A DNA stretch of 64,000 nt from Pseudomonas sp. UBA4194 (lineage in GTDB: Bacteria > Pseudomonadota > Gammaproteobacteria > Pseudomonadales > Pseudomonadaceae): the NCBI RefSeq assembly GCF_002379585.1, contig NZ_DFUE01000068.1, positions 18,099 to 82,098 of the forward strand. Direction: 5' to 3'. This document shows, piece after piece, positions 39,738 to 47,233 of this stretch. Every line of letters starts with the position of its first letter. Within the stretch, counting starts at the first letter, position 1. The notes under the pieces are model-generated. The model was given only the letters and a program-made list of their open reading frames with translations. It ran no database searches and was not told the DNA's origin. Made by a program: the position numbers and the translations under genes.

Positions 39738-39898
39738 CTGCTGTTTCTCTCTTGGTTAAGGTCACAGCGTCTGACCTGCACCGAAAGGCGATGACCTTGT
39801 ATTCAGGGCAACGCTTCGTTGAGTAGGGCTCATGGATCATTCAGGGTCGGGAGGTTTCCGATGGTGAGTGACATCTACTTAAACTTGAGGAGTAACCC

Positions 39899-40681
39899 AT
39901 GACTGCTACACGCCCACTCGCCCTAGTGACTGGAGGTTCTTCAGGAATCGGTTTTGAACTGGCGAAGCACTTCGCCCAGAACGGTTTCGATTTGGTCATC
40001 TCTGGTTCGAGTGACAAAGTCGAGAAATCCGCCGAAGAGATCAAAAAGTTAGGTGCTCAATGTTTTGCTCACCAGGCAGACGCTGCCACATATGAAGGCG
40101 TCCAAGGCCTCTGGGATTTTGTCGTATCGCTGAATCGTCCGCTCGAAGCCGCAGCATTGAACGTCGGCATCGGCCAAGGCGGCGCGTTCATTGATAACAA
40201 GCTTGAAGATGACTTCAAACTGATCGCCATCAACATCACTGGCACCGTACACATGGCCAAGCGGGTTGCCCAGCATATGGTGGCGAATGGAAAGGGTCGT
40301 ATTCTGATCACGTCCTCAATTTCCGCGACCCAGCCAACGCCCTACGAAACGGTCTACGGCCCGTCGAAGGCCTTCGGCTTTTCTTTTGCCGAGTCCCTAC
40401 GCGAAGAGCTCCGCGAAACTGGCGTTACCGTAACCGCTTTGCTTCCTGGAGCTACTGACAGTGAGTTCCACAAGAACGCTGGCATGGGGAATAGCGCAAT
40501 CGGCGAAGCGAAGAAAAACGACAAAACTGAGGTCGCGCGTCAGGGTTTCGAAGCGCTGATGAACGATGTCGATCATGTCGTGGGTGGCGATGAAGAAACC
40601 AAGCAACAGGCCATCGACAACCGGACAACGCCGGAAGTCGTGAAAGCGCATCGACACGCGAAAAATGCCCGTCTGAAATAA
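39899..40681 (+). CDS. Short-chain dehydrogenase/reductase
   Basis: SDR of 260 residues, paralog of 38118-38936. TGGSSGIG is near residue 11 and LNVG takes the NNAG place (AALNVGIGQGG). Catalytic Ser is in TSSISAT and Tyr-x3-Lys in TVYGPSKA. The C-terminal part (VDHVVGGDEETKQQAID) is charged. GAGGAG precedes the ATG. It is followed by a strong hairpin and then the epoxide hydrolase-like gene. Substrate unknown. Confidence 0.88.
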   Translation: MTATRPLALVTGGSSGIGFELAKHFAQNGFDLVISGSSDKVEKSAEEIKKLGAQCFAHQADAATYEGVQGLWDFVVSLNRPLEAAALNVGIGQGGAFIDNKLEDDFKLIAINITGTVHMAKRVAQHMVANGKGRILITSSISATQPTPYETVYGPSKAFGFSFAESLREELRETGVTVTALLPGATDSEFHKNAGMGNSAIGEAKKNDKTEVARQGFEALMNDVDHVVGGDEETKQQAIDNRTTPEVVKAHRHAKNARLK

Positions 40682-40695
40682 ACGATCCGTGCGCT

Positions 40696-40734
40696 GCGAA
40701 GGCGTGGCACTTCTGGAGTAGGCCACGCCTTCGC
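40696..40734. terminator. 13-base hairpin after the SDR gene
   Basis: GCGAAGGCGTGGC (40696-40708) pairs exactly with GCCACGCCTTCGC (40722-40734). No T-run follows, so it may be a weak terminator, a Rho-site barrier or an RNA-stabilising hairpin. Confidence 0.6.
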
Positions 40735-40773
40735 TAGGTATCTGTCCTCGCAGAAGCTTGAGGAGCACCCCTG

Positions 40774-41652
40774 ATGAACGAATCAGAACATATCGAAATG
40801 AGCTGGCGGTCAGTGGATGTAGGCGGCGGCGTGAGAATTCGCTACGGCGTCGCTGGCAGCGGTCACAAACCTGTCCTGCTCATCCATGGTTATCCAGAAA
40901 CCGCGATTGCCTGGCGAAGGATAGTAGGCCCACTGGTTGAGCAGGGTTACAGGGTCATCGCGCCTGACGTCCGTGGAGCGGGCGGATCCAGTCGGCCTCT
41001 GCACGGCTATGACAAAAGTACGATGGCACAGGATTGCTCGGTCGTACTGCGGGATGCCGGCGTTTTGGAGCCTGCGCTCATCGTCGGGCATGACATTGGG
41101 CTGATGATCGCCTACGCCTTCGCTCGCAAATACCCTGAGTCCACCAGAGGGCTCGCTGTCTTTGACGCGCCACTGCCTGGCACTGCGGCGTTTGATCAGG
41201 TGAGTCTGGATGACCGACGCGTTTGGCACTTCCACTTTCACCAGGCACCGGATATTCCCGAGGCGCTTACAGCCGGAAAGGAGGCTTATTACCTCGAGCG
41301 CTTTTGGCACGACCTTGCCTACGATGCAGGAGCCATCGATGGGGGAACCAAAGCAAGCTACATCGCGAGTTTCAGCGGGCCTGGCGGAATGAGAGCGGGG
41401 TTCGAGCTGTACCGATCCTTTGCCGCCGACGCTGAATTCAATCGTGCTCAATTAGCCGCGCACGGGAAGATTCAAATCCCGGTACTGGCTTTGGCAGGCC
41501 AGTCGAGTGCGTTCGGCGCCATCATGAAACCGATGATGGAGGAGGTGGCGGATAAGGTCAGCTTTGCCATCATCGATAAGGCAGGCCACTGGCTCGCCGA
41601 GGAAAATCCCTTGGCAGTCGCGCAGGCGTTGGTCGACTTTGATGCAATGTAG
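40774..41652 (+). CDS. Cif-type epoxide hydrolase-like alpha/beta hydrolase
   Basis: Alpha/beta hydrolase of 292 residues with Asp107 as nucleophile (GHDIG), HGYP as oxyanion motif and His272 as base (GHWLAEE). The cap carries His152 (VWHFHFHQ) and Tyr213 (FELYRSF). In P. aeruginosa Cif (PA2934), as I recall it, the cap uses a His-Tyr pair in place of the two Tyr of ordinary epoxide hydrolases, and the same regions read WHFSFF and FEYYRAL. The Cif relay Glu corresponds to Asp131 here. Unlike Cif there is no signal peptide, so it is cytoplasmic. Fluoroacetate dehalogenase is unlikely because the two Arg after the nucleophile are absent. GAGGAG precedes the start. Confidence 0.8.
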   Translation: MNESEHIEMSWRSVDVGGGVRIRYGVAGSGHKPVLLIHGYPETAIAWRRIVGPLVEQGYRVIAPDVRGAGGSSRPLHGYDKSTMAQDCSVVLRDAGVLEPALIVGHDIGLMIAYAFARKYPESTRGLAVFDAPLPGTAAFDQVSLDDRRVWHFHFHQAPDIPEALTAGKEAYYLERFWHDLAYDAGAIDGGTKASYIASFSGPGGMRAGFELYRSFAADAEFNRAQLAAHGKIQIPVLALAGQSSAFGAIMKPMMEEVADKVSFAIIDKAGHWLAEENPLAVAQALVDFDAM

Positions 41653-41782
41653 CGATTAATTGATCCCAGGCACTGCGTTGGCTTTTCTCCGGCAACGGTG
41701 TTACCAGGTCTGTTCTGGAGTGTTGCTAAAACCAGCGTGCGGCCATCGCGGGCAGACCCCGCTCGCGGATGCGCGCGGGCAT

Positions 41783-42413
41783 GTAGCAGCGGCGTAAGCC
41801 GCGTCCGGCCGCGACGCGGTCATCTGGAAGGATTGCGGGGTTTGTGACCCGGCTTACGCCGGTGCTACAGGGGCGCTGCGTCCTGAGGGTTGGCGGGGTT
41901 TGTGACCCGGCTTACGCCGGTGACACAGGGGCGCTGCGTCCTGAGGGTTGGCGGGGTTTTTGACCCGGCTTGCGCCGGTGATACAGGGGCGCTGCGTTCT
42001 GAGGGTTGGCGGGGTTTTTGACCTGGCTTGCGCCGGTGATACAGGTGCGTTTGGGCGATGTAGCAGCGGCGTGAGCCGCGTCCGGCCGCGACGCGGTCAT
42101 CTGGAAGGATTGCGGGGTTTGTGACCCGGCTTACGCCGGTGCTACAGGGGCGCTGCGTTCTGGCGCGGCGAGGGCATCCTGAGGGTTCGTGGGGTTTTTG
42201 ACCCGGCTTGCGCCGGTGATACAGGGGCGCTGCGTTCTGAGGGTTGGCGGGGTTTTTGACCTGGCTTGCGCCGGTGATACAGGTGCGTCGGGGCGATGTA
42301 GCAGCGGCGTAAGCCGCGTCCGGGCGCGGCGGGGACATCTGGAAGGATTGCGGCGCTTGTGACCCGGCTTACGCCGGTGCTACAGGGGCGCTGCGTTCTG
42401 AGGGTTGGTGGGG
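41783..42413. repeat. Large REP array with 58-base subrepeats
   Basis: Copies of GTAGCAGCGGCGTAAGCCGC-type cores begin at 41783, 42060 and 42298. Between them, units starting CAGGGGCGCTGCG recur at 41868, 41926 and 41984, exactly 58 bases apart, each with a CCGGCTTACGCCGG or CCGGCTTGCGCCGG hairpin. The array is the same family as 31934-32341 but irregular in spacing. Its right end overlaps the last codons of the ybdG-like gene. Of the interval 41653-42379, only 41653-41782 is not repeat and it holds no gene. Confidence 0.9.
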
Positions 42414-43654
42414 AGCATGGCGCGCAGGTCGGTGCCGCTGGGTTTTTGATAGAGGCTTAGGCCGAACTCTGGCAGCACGGCGAGCAGGTAATCGAAGATA
42501 TCGCCTTGAATCCGCTCGTACTCGGCCCAGGCGGTAGTGCGGGTGAAACAGTAGATTTCCAGCGGTACGCCTTCGGCGGTGGCTTCCATCTGGCGGACCA
42601 TGCAGGTCATGTCCGGCTGAATGTCGGGGTGGGCCTTGAGGTAGGCCAGGGCGTAGGCGCGGAAGGTGCCGAGGTTGGTCATGCGCCGTTGGTTGGCCGA
42701 GAGTTCGGCGACTTCGCCCTGGGCGGCGTTCCAGGCTTTCAACTCCGCTTGCTTGCTGCTCACGTAACCAGTCAGCAGGCGCACCTGGGTCAAACGCAGC
42801 TGCTCCTGTTCATCGAGAAACCGAACACCACTGGCGTCGATGTGCAGGCTGCGCTTTATGCGCCGGCCACCGGACTGCTGCATGCCGCGCCAGTTCTTGA
42901 ACGACTCGCTCATCAGGCGCCAGGTGGGGATGGAGACGATGGTCTTGTCGAAGTTCTGCACCTTGACCGTATGCAGGGTGATATCCACCACATCGCCATC
43001 GGCGCCCACTTGCGGCATTTCGATCCAGTCGCCGACGCGCAGCATGTCGTTGCTGGTCAGCTGCACGCTGGCCACGAACGACAGCAGGGTGTCCTTGTAC
43101 ACCAATAGAATCACCGCCGACATGGCGCCCAGGCCGGAGAGCAGCAACAGCGGCGAACGGTCGATCAGGGTGGCAACGATGATGATGGCGCCGAAGATAT
43201 AGAGGATCATCTTCGTCAATTGCACGTAACCCTTGATGGAGCGGGTGCGGGCGTGTTCGGTGCGGGCGTAGATGTCCAGCAAGGCATTGAGCAGGGCGCC
43301 CAGGGCCAGCACCTGGAACAGGATGGTGAAGGCCAGGGCAATGTTGCCGATGACGTGCTTGCTGCTGTCGCTCAGCACCGGAATCAATCCCAGGCTGAAT
43401 TGCACCACCAGCGAAGGCGTCATCTGCGCCAGGCGATGGAAGACCTTGTTGTGCAGGAAGTCACTGAGCCAGTGCAGCGCGGGCTGCCGGCTGAGCAGCT
43501 TGACGGCATGCAGCACCAGAAAGCGCGCCACGCGGCCAAGGATCAGGGCAATCGCCAGCAACGCCAGCAGTGAGGCGCCAGCCTGGAGCATGGGGTGATC
43601 GTCCAGACCACCGAGAAAGGCCAGGGTCTGTTGCCAGAAGTATTCGATATTCAT
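42380..43654 (-). CDS. ybdG: Mechanosensitive channel, YbdG-like
   Basis: MscS-family membrane protein of 424 residues, the length of E. coli YbdG (small-conductance channel MscM). About five hydrophobic helices lie in the first 180 residues. The pore-lining helix and beta domain follow (ILLVYKDTLLSFVASVQLTS, then GDWIEMPQVGADGDVVDITL). It would open under hypo-osmotic stress. ATG 43654 gives MNIEYFWQQ; upstream codons to 43744 are rejected. The final residues NPQNAAPL and the stop are encoded by the repeat array, so the original C-terminus was probably altered. Confidence 0.88.
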   Translation of the reverse strand: MNIEYFWQQTLAFLGGLDDHPMLQAGASLLALLAIALILGRVARFLVLHAVKLLSRQPALHWLSDFLHNKVFHRLAQMTPSLVVQFSLGLIPVLSDSSKHVIGNIALAFTILFQVLALGALLNALLDIYARTEHARTRSIKGYVQLTKMILYIFGAIIIVATLIDRSPLLLLSGLGAMSAVILLVYKDTLLSFVASVQLTSNDMLRVGDWIEMPQVGADGDVVDITLHTVKVQNFDKTIVSIPTWRLMSESFKNWRGMQQSGGRRIKRSLHIDASGVRFLDEQEQLRLTQVRLLTGYVSSKQAELKAWNAAQGEVAELSANQRRMTNLGTFRAYALAYLKAHPDIQPDMTCMVRQMEATAEGVPLEIYCFTRTTAWAEYERIQGDIFDYLLAVLPEFGLSLYQKPSGTDLRAMLPTNPQNAAPL

Positions 43655-43837
43655 GGGTAACGCTGAGTGCCCGAGTTGAAAAGGGGCGGGGATTAAAGCC
43701 GATCGGGTGTGACAGTTGCCATGCTTTGTAAGATCTGCACGCAATTTTTATCGTCGGCAGGTAAAGAAATTCGGCTAATGCCCCGCAAACCGGTACCCTA
43801 TGCAGTCGAATTTATGTACTCCGTCGAGGTAACACCC

Positions 43838-45184
43838 GTGTTTTCCCAATTCGCCCTGCATGAACGCCTGCTCAAAGCCGTGGCCGAGCTGAAATTTGTC
43901 GAGCCGACTCCGGTGCAGTTAGCGGCCATTCCGCTGGCGTTGCAGGGGCGTGACCTGCGGGTGACTGCCCAGACGGGCAGCGGCAAGACCGCTGCATTCG
44001 TACTGCCGATCCTCAATCGCCTGATCGGCCCGGCCAAGGTCCGCGTCGACATCCGCGTGCTGATCCTGCTGCCGACCCGCGAGTTGGCCCAGCAGACCTT
44101 GAAGGAAGTGGAACGGTTTTCCCAGTTCACCTTCATCAAGGCCGGCCTGATCACCGGCGGCGAGGACTTCAAGGTCCAGGCCGCCATGCTGCGCAAGGTG
44201 CCCGATATTCTGATCGGTACTCCGGGACGTCTGCTCGAGCACCTGAACGCCGGTAACCTGGACCTCAAGCACGTTGATGTGATGGTCCTCGACGAAGCCG
44301 ACCGCATGCTCGACATGGGCTTCTCCGAGGACGTCACTCGCCTGAGCGATGAGTGCGCCCAGCGCGAACAGACCCTGCTGTTCTCGGCCACAACCGGCGG
44401 TGCCGGCTTGCGCGAGATGATGAGCAAGGTCCTCAAGGACCCGGAGCATCTGCTGATCAACAACGTCAGCCAGTTGGCCGAGGGCACTCGCCAGCAGATC
44501 GTCACTGCCGACCACAACGTGCACAAAGAGCAGATTCTGAACTGGTTGCTGGCCAACGAGACCTATCAGAAGGCGATCATCTTCACCAATACCCGGGCCA
44601 TGGCCGACCGTATCTACGGTCGTCTGGTGGCGCAGGAATACAAAGCGTTCGTGCTGCATGGCGACAAGGACCAGAAGGACCGCAAGCTGGCCATCGATCG
44701 CCTGAAGCAGGGCGGCGTGAAGATCCTGGTGGCTACCGATGTGGCGGCCCGGGGCCTGGACGTTGACGGCCTGGATCTGGTGGTCAACTTCGACATGCCG
44801 CGCAGTGGCGACGACTATGTCCACCGTATCGGTCGGACAGGCCGTGCCGGTAACGAAGGGCTGGCGATTTCGCTGATCTGTCACGGTGACTGGAACCTGA
44901 TGTCCAGTATCGAACGCTACCTGAAGCAGAGCTTCGAGCGCCGCGTGATCAAGGAAGTCAAAGGCACCTACGGTGGACCGAAGAAGGTCAAGGCTTCCGG
45001 CAAGGCCGTGGGCGTGAAAAAGAAAAAGACCGATAAGGATAAGAAGGGCGACAAGAAAGCCGTCGCCAAGGGGCCAACCAAGCGCAAGAGCGTGAACCGC
45101 CCAAAGGCCGAGACGCCGGCCCTGGTGAGCCAGGACGGCTTGGCGCCGTTGAAGCGGCGCAAGCCGGCGGCGGCTAGCGAATAA
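43838..45184 (+). CDS. DEAD-box ATP-dependent RNA helicase, RhlE-like
   Basis: Helicase of 448 residues. Q motif FVEPTPVQ, motif I AQTGSGKT, DEAD, SAT and HRIGRTGRAG are all present in the first 370 residues, followed by a basic low-complexity tail (VKKKKTDKDKKGDKKAVAKG) that likely binds RNA. GTG 43838 with GAGGT 7 bases upstream gives the start FSQFALHERLLK; earlier ATGs in frame are not supported. It matches my memory of P. aeruginosa PA3950, one of two RhlE-type helicases there. Confidence 0.9.
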   Translation: MFSQFALHERLLKAVAELKFVEPTPVQLAAIPLALQGRDLRVTAQTGSGKTAAFVLPILNRLIGPAKVRVDIRVLILLPTRELAQQTLKEVERFSQFTFIKAGLITGGEDFKVQAAMLRKVPDILIGTPGRLLEHLNAGNLDLKHVDVMVLDEADRMLDMGFSEDVTRLSDECAQREQTLLFSATTGGAGLREMMSKVLKDPEHLLINNVSQLAEGTRQQIVTADHNVHKEQILNWLLANETYQKAIIFTNTRAMADRIYGRLVAQEYKAFVLHGDKDQKDRKLAIDRLKQGGVKILVATDVAARGLDVDGLDLVVNFDMPRSGDDYVHRIGRTGRAGNEGLAISLICHGDWNLMSSIERYLKQSFERRVIKEVKGTYGGPKKVKASGKAVGVKKKKTDKDKKGDKKAVAKGPTKRKSVNRPKAETPALVSQDGLAPLKRRKPAAASE

Positions 45185-45400
45185 TAATCTCGCGCCAGCG
45201 GGGCTGGCCCTTTCCCGGGCAGCGCCCGCTGCCACCGGTTGAGTGGGGTTCCTGGGATCAGGGATCATCACTCGATCGGAGACAGAAGGCGTCGGAACTG
45301 CCAATTCCGGTCCCGGATCCGCCCCTCTGCAACTCCCTCCCGCACCACCGGTCACACCCTAGGCAAGCCCTGCCACTCAAGTGCTGGAGGTTGACCTGCC

Positions 45401-45805
45401 ATGACCACGTACAACTGGGAACTGATCGAGCGCCTGCTGCATGAAGTGCAGAACGGTGCCGACCACAATTTCACCCCGCGTCCTTATGCCGAAGATCATG
45501 CTGCGGCCAAATCTGCCCAAGGCGAGGCTCCGGGCGATCTGGACAAGCTGAAGGCCTTGGCCTGTGATTATGAAAAGCTGCTGCTGGACCGCGGTTTCAT
45601 TGAGCCGCGTCCCCAGGACGAGGGCGGGACGGGAGAGAACTTTCGTCTGACGTTACGGGGTTCGAGCCTGCTGAGCCTGCTCGACAGCGGCATTCCGGGG
45701 AATGATCATCCGATCAAGGTGCTCAATGATCAGCAGGATGCGCTGGACCCGGCGACGTTCGATGAGTTGGCAGCGAAGCCGCAGATCGCCCATGGGTGTG
45801 TGTGA
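45401..45805 (+). CDS. Small cytoplasmic protein, possibly DUF2513-like
   Basis: Protein of 134 residues beginning MTTYNWELIERLLHEVQNGA, with a middle part (KLLLDRGFIEPRP, then FRLTLRGSSLLSLL) that looks like a winged-helix fold of the DUF2513 type; that match is from memory and tentative. No signal peptide. GGAGG lies 10 bases upstream of the start. It follows the helicase gene in the same direction after 216 bases that hold no other gene. Function unknown. Confidence 0.75.
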   Translation: MTTYNWELIERLLHEVQNGADHNFTPRPYAEDHAAAKSAQGEAPGDLDKLKALACDYEKLLLDRGFIEPRPQDEGGTGENFRLTLRGSSLLSLLDSGIPGNDHPIKVLNDQQDALDPATFDELAAKPQIAHGCV

Positions 45806-45878
45806 TGCGCGTTGGTTTGCGGTGAGGGAACCAGACGCCGCGATCTCGATATTGCTAGAATTCCCGGCATAACGATTT

Positions 45879-45908
45879 GCCCCGGACTGGTTCCGGGGCT
45901 TTTGCTTT
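45879..45908 (+). terminator. Rho-independent terminator
   Basis: GCCCCGGA (45879-45886) pairs with TCCGGGGC (45892-45899), followed by TTTTGCTTTTA. It ends the unit of the 134-residue gene. Confidence 0.88.
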
Positions 45909-45959
45909 TATTGCCGTCGAGATTGCTGCCATGCCGTTGTACGTTCGCGGGGGCCGGCC

Positions 45960-46889
45960 ATGAGTGCCGAGCGCCGTCAAACCGATGCCTTTGCACTGAA
46001 GGTCATGCTGGGCTTGTGCGTGATCTGGGGCGTCCAGCAGGTCACCATCAAATGGGCGGCCGCCGATATCGCCCCGGTGATGCAGGCGGCCATGCGCTCC
46101 GGCCTGTCGGCAGCGTTGGTGGCGTTGCTGCTGTGCTGGCGTGGGGGCTGGCAGCACACCGCTCAGACGTGGCGCGCCGGCCTGTTGGCCGGGTCATTGT
46201 TCGGCCTGGAGTTCCTGTTCATCGCCGAGGGCCTGAAGCTCACCTCGGCTGCACATATGTCGGTGTTCCTGTATACCGCGCCGGTATTCACCGCCCTGGG
46301 GCTGCAATGGTTGCTGCCTAGCGAGCGCCTGCGCCCCTTGCAATGGGCGGGGATCGGCCTGGCATTCGGGGGGATTGCGGTGGCTTTTGCCGGTGGCATC
46401 TCGCTCGAGCATATGGACTATCGCACCCTGCTGGGCGATGCCATGGGTCTGGCCGCCGGAATCTGCTGGGGGGCAACCACGGTTGTGGTGCGGGCGTCGC
46501 GGCTGTCTGAAGCCCCTGCCACCCTGACGCTGTTCTACCAGTTGATCGTGGCCTTCGCAGGCTTGCTGCTCATTGCCTTGTTCAGTGGCCAGATCAGCCA
46601 CGTCAGCTGGACCCCGGTTTCGCTGGCCAGCGTGCTGTTTCAGGGGCTGGTGGTGTCATTCGCCAGCTACCTGACCTGGTTCTGGCTGCTGCGCCGGTAC
46701 CTGGCTTCCAACCTGGCGGTGTTCTCGTTCATGACGCCGTTGTTCGGCGTGACGTTTGGCGTGGTGCTGCTGGGCGAGCCTCTGAGCCTGAACTTCATCG
46801 GCGGGGCGGTGCTGGTGCTGATGGGCATCACCCTGGTCAGCGCCGAGCAATGGGTGCGACGTCGCTTGAGAATATGGCTAGGGCAGTGA
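45960..46889 (+). CDS. EamA/DMT-family membrane transporter
   Basis: Ten-helix transporter of 309 residues made of two EamA repeats (first about 10-145, second about 155-300; ASYLTWFWLLRRYLASNLAV is the typical second-repeat loop). Likely an exporter of amino acids or other metabolites; substrate unknown. The start MSAERRQTDAFALKVMLG is preceded by a G-rich stretch. Not closely similar to the other EamA gene at 29687. Confidence 0.88.
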   Translation: MSAERRQTDAFALKVMLGLCVIWGVQQVTIKWAAADIAPVMQAAMRSGLSAALVALLLCWRGGWQHTAQTWRAGLLAGSLFGLEFLFIAEGLKLTSAAHMSVFLYTAPVFTALGLQWLLPSERLRPLQWAGIGLAFGGIAVAFAGGISLEHMDYRTLLGDAMGLAAGICWGATTVVVRASRLSEAPATLTLFYQLIVAFAGLLLIALFSGQISHVSWTPVSLASVLFQGLVVSFASYLTWFWLLRRYLASNLAVFSFMTPLFGVTFGVVLLGEPLSLNFIGGAVLVLMGITLVSAEQWVRRRLRIWLGQ

Positions 46890-46905
46890 ATTCCTGCCTC
46901 GGCAT

Positions 46906-46977
46906 GTGATCAGAATCAATACTGCGATCTTTCGACACATGTCGGTGCATGCATCCTACACAAGTAAGGGCTATGAT
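46906..46977 (+). promoter_or_regulatory. Candidate Anr/FNR-dependent promoter
   Basis: GTGAT-CAGA-ATCAA (46906-46919) matches the Anr/FNR box TTGAT-N4-ATCAA at 9 of 10 positions. A good -10 box, TATGAT, is at 46972-46977, with no recognisable -35. If transcription starts near 46984, the box is centred about 71.5 bases upstream, a spacing used by CRP/FNR activators of class I. It would control the 42-residue gene at 47034. Confidence 0.55.
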
Positions 46978-47033
46978 CTGACAGAAGCGACGGAATATGA
47001 CCCGTCGTTCAGGTTTTCCCTGAAGGGGGCAAT

Positions 47034-47162
47034 ATGAACGGTAATCTGCACAACTGGCTCCATGACCTCGCTGTAGCGCTCGGGCTCGTCCCGCCGCCCA
47101 TGCAGCCGGTGCCTATCCCTACCGACGAAGAAAATCGTCGCCGGCAGCGCCCACGCCGCTGA
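47034..47162 (+). CDS. 42-residue conserved-looking small protein, PA1414-like; possible sRNA-type locus
   Basis: A 42-residue frame: MNGNLHNWLHDLAVALGLVP, then a proline-rich part and a basic end (ENRRRQRPRR). AAGGGGG precedes the ATG by 4 bases, and a strong terminator follows 23 bases after the stop. The pattern (short helix, PPxxQPVPIPTDEE, basic tail) recalls the P. aeruginosa PA1414 family; PA1414 is strongly induced without oxygen, and its transcript has been described as the regulatory RNA SicX. The relation here is from memory. The Anr-like box upstream fits oxygen control. Confidence 0.65.
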   Translation: MNGNLHNWLHDLAVALGLVPPPMQPVPIPTDEENRRRQRPRR

Positions 47163-47184
47163 ATCAAATGGCGTGGCGCACATG

Positions 47185-47209
47185 AAAACGCCCCTGAGCG
47201 GGGCGTTTT
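47185..47209. terminator. Bidirectional terminator between the small gene and glpD
   Basis: AAAACGCCCC (47185-47194) pairs exactly with GGGGCGTTTT (47200-47209) around a 5-base loop. It has A and T runs on its two sides and separates convergent genes. Confidence 0.93.
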
Positions 47210-47233
47210 GTCGTATGTGACGCTATTGACTCG

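Noticed and set aside
40774..41652. Fluoroacetate dehalogenase call for the Asp-nucleophile hydrolase
   Set aside because: The two Arg residues that hold the carboxylate right after the nucleophile are absent (GHDIGLM), and the cap matches the Cif layout better.
41865..42338. 157-codon frame in the repeat array
   Set aside because: Its protein is a string of repeated NPQNAAPLYHRRKPGQKP-like units that simply translates the REP array; no ribosome site.
31934..42413. Integrative element with att sites
   Set aside because: No integrase, tRNA gene or transposase was found at either boundary; only REP arrays are shared.
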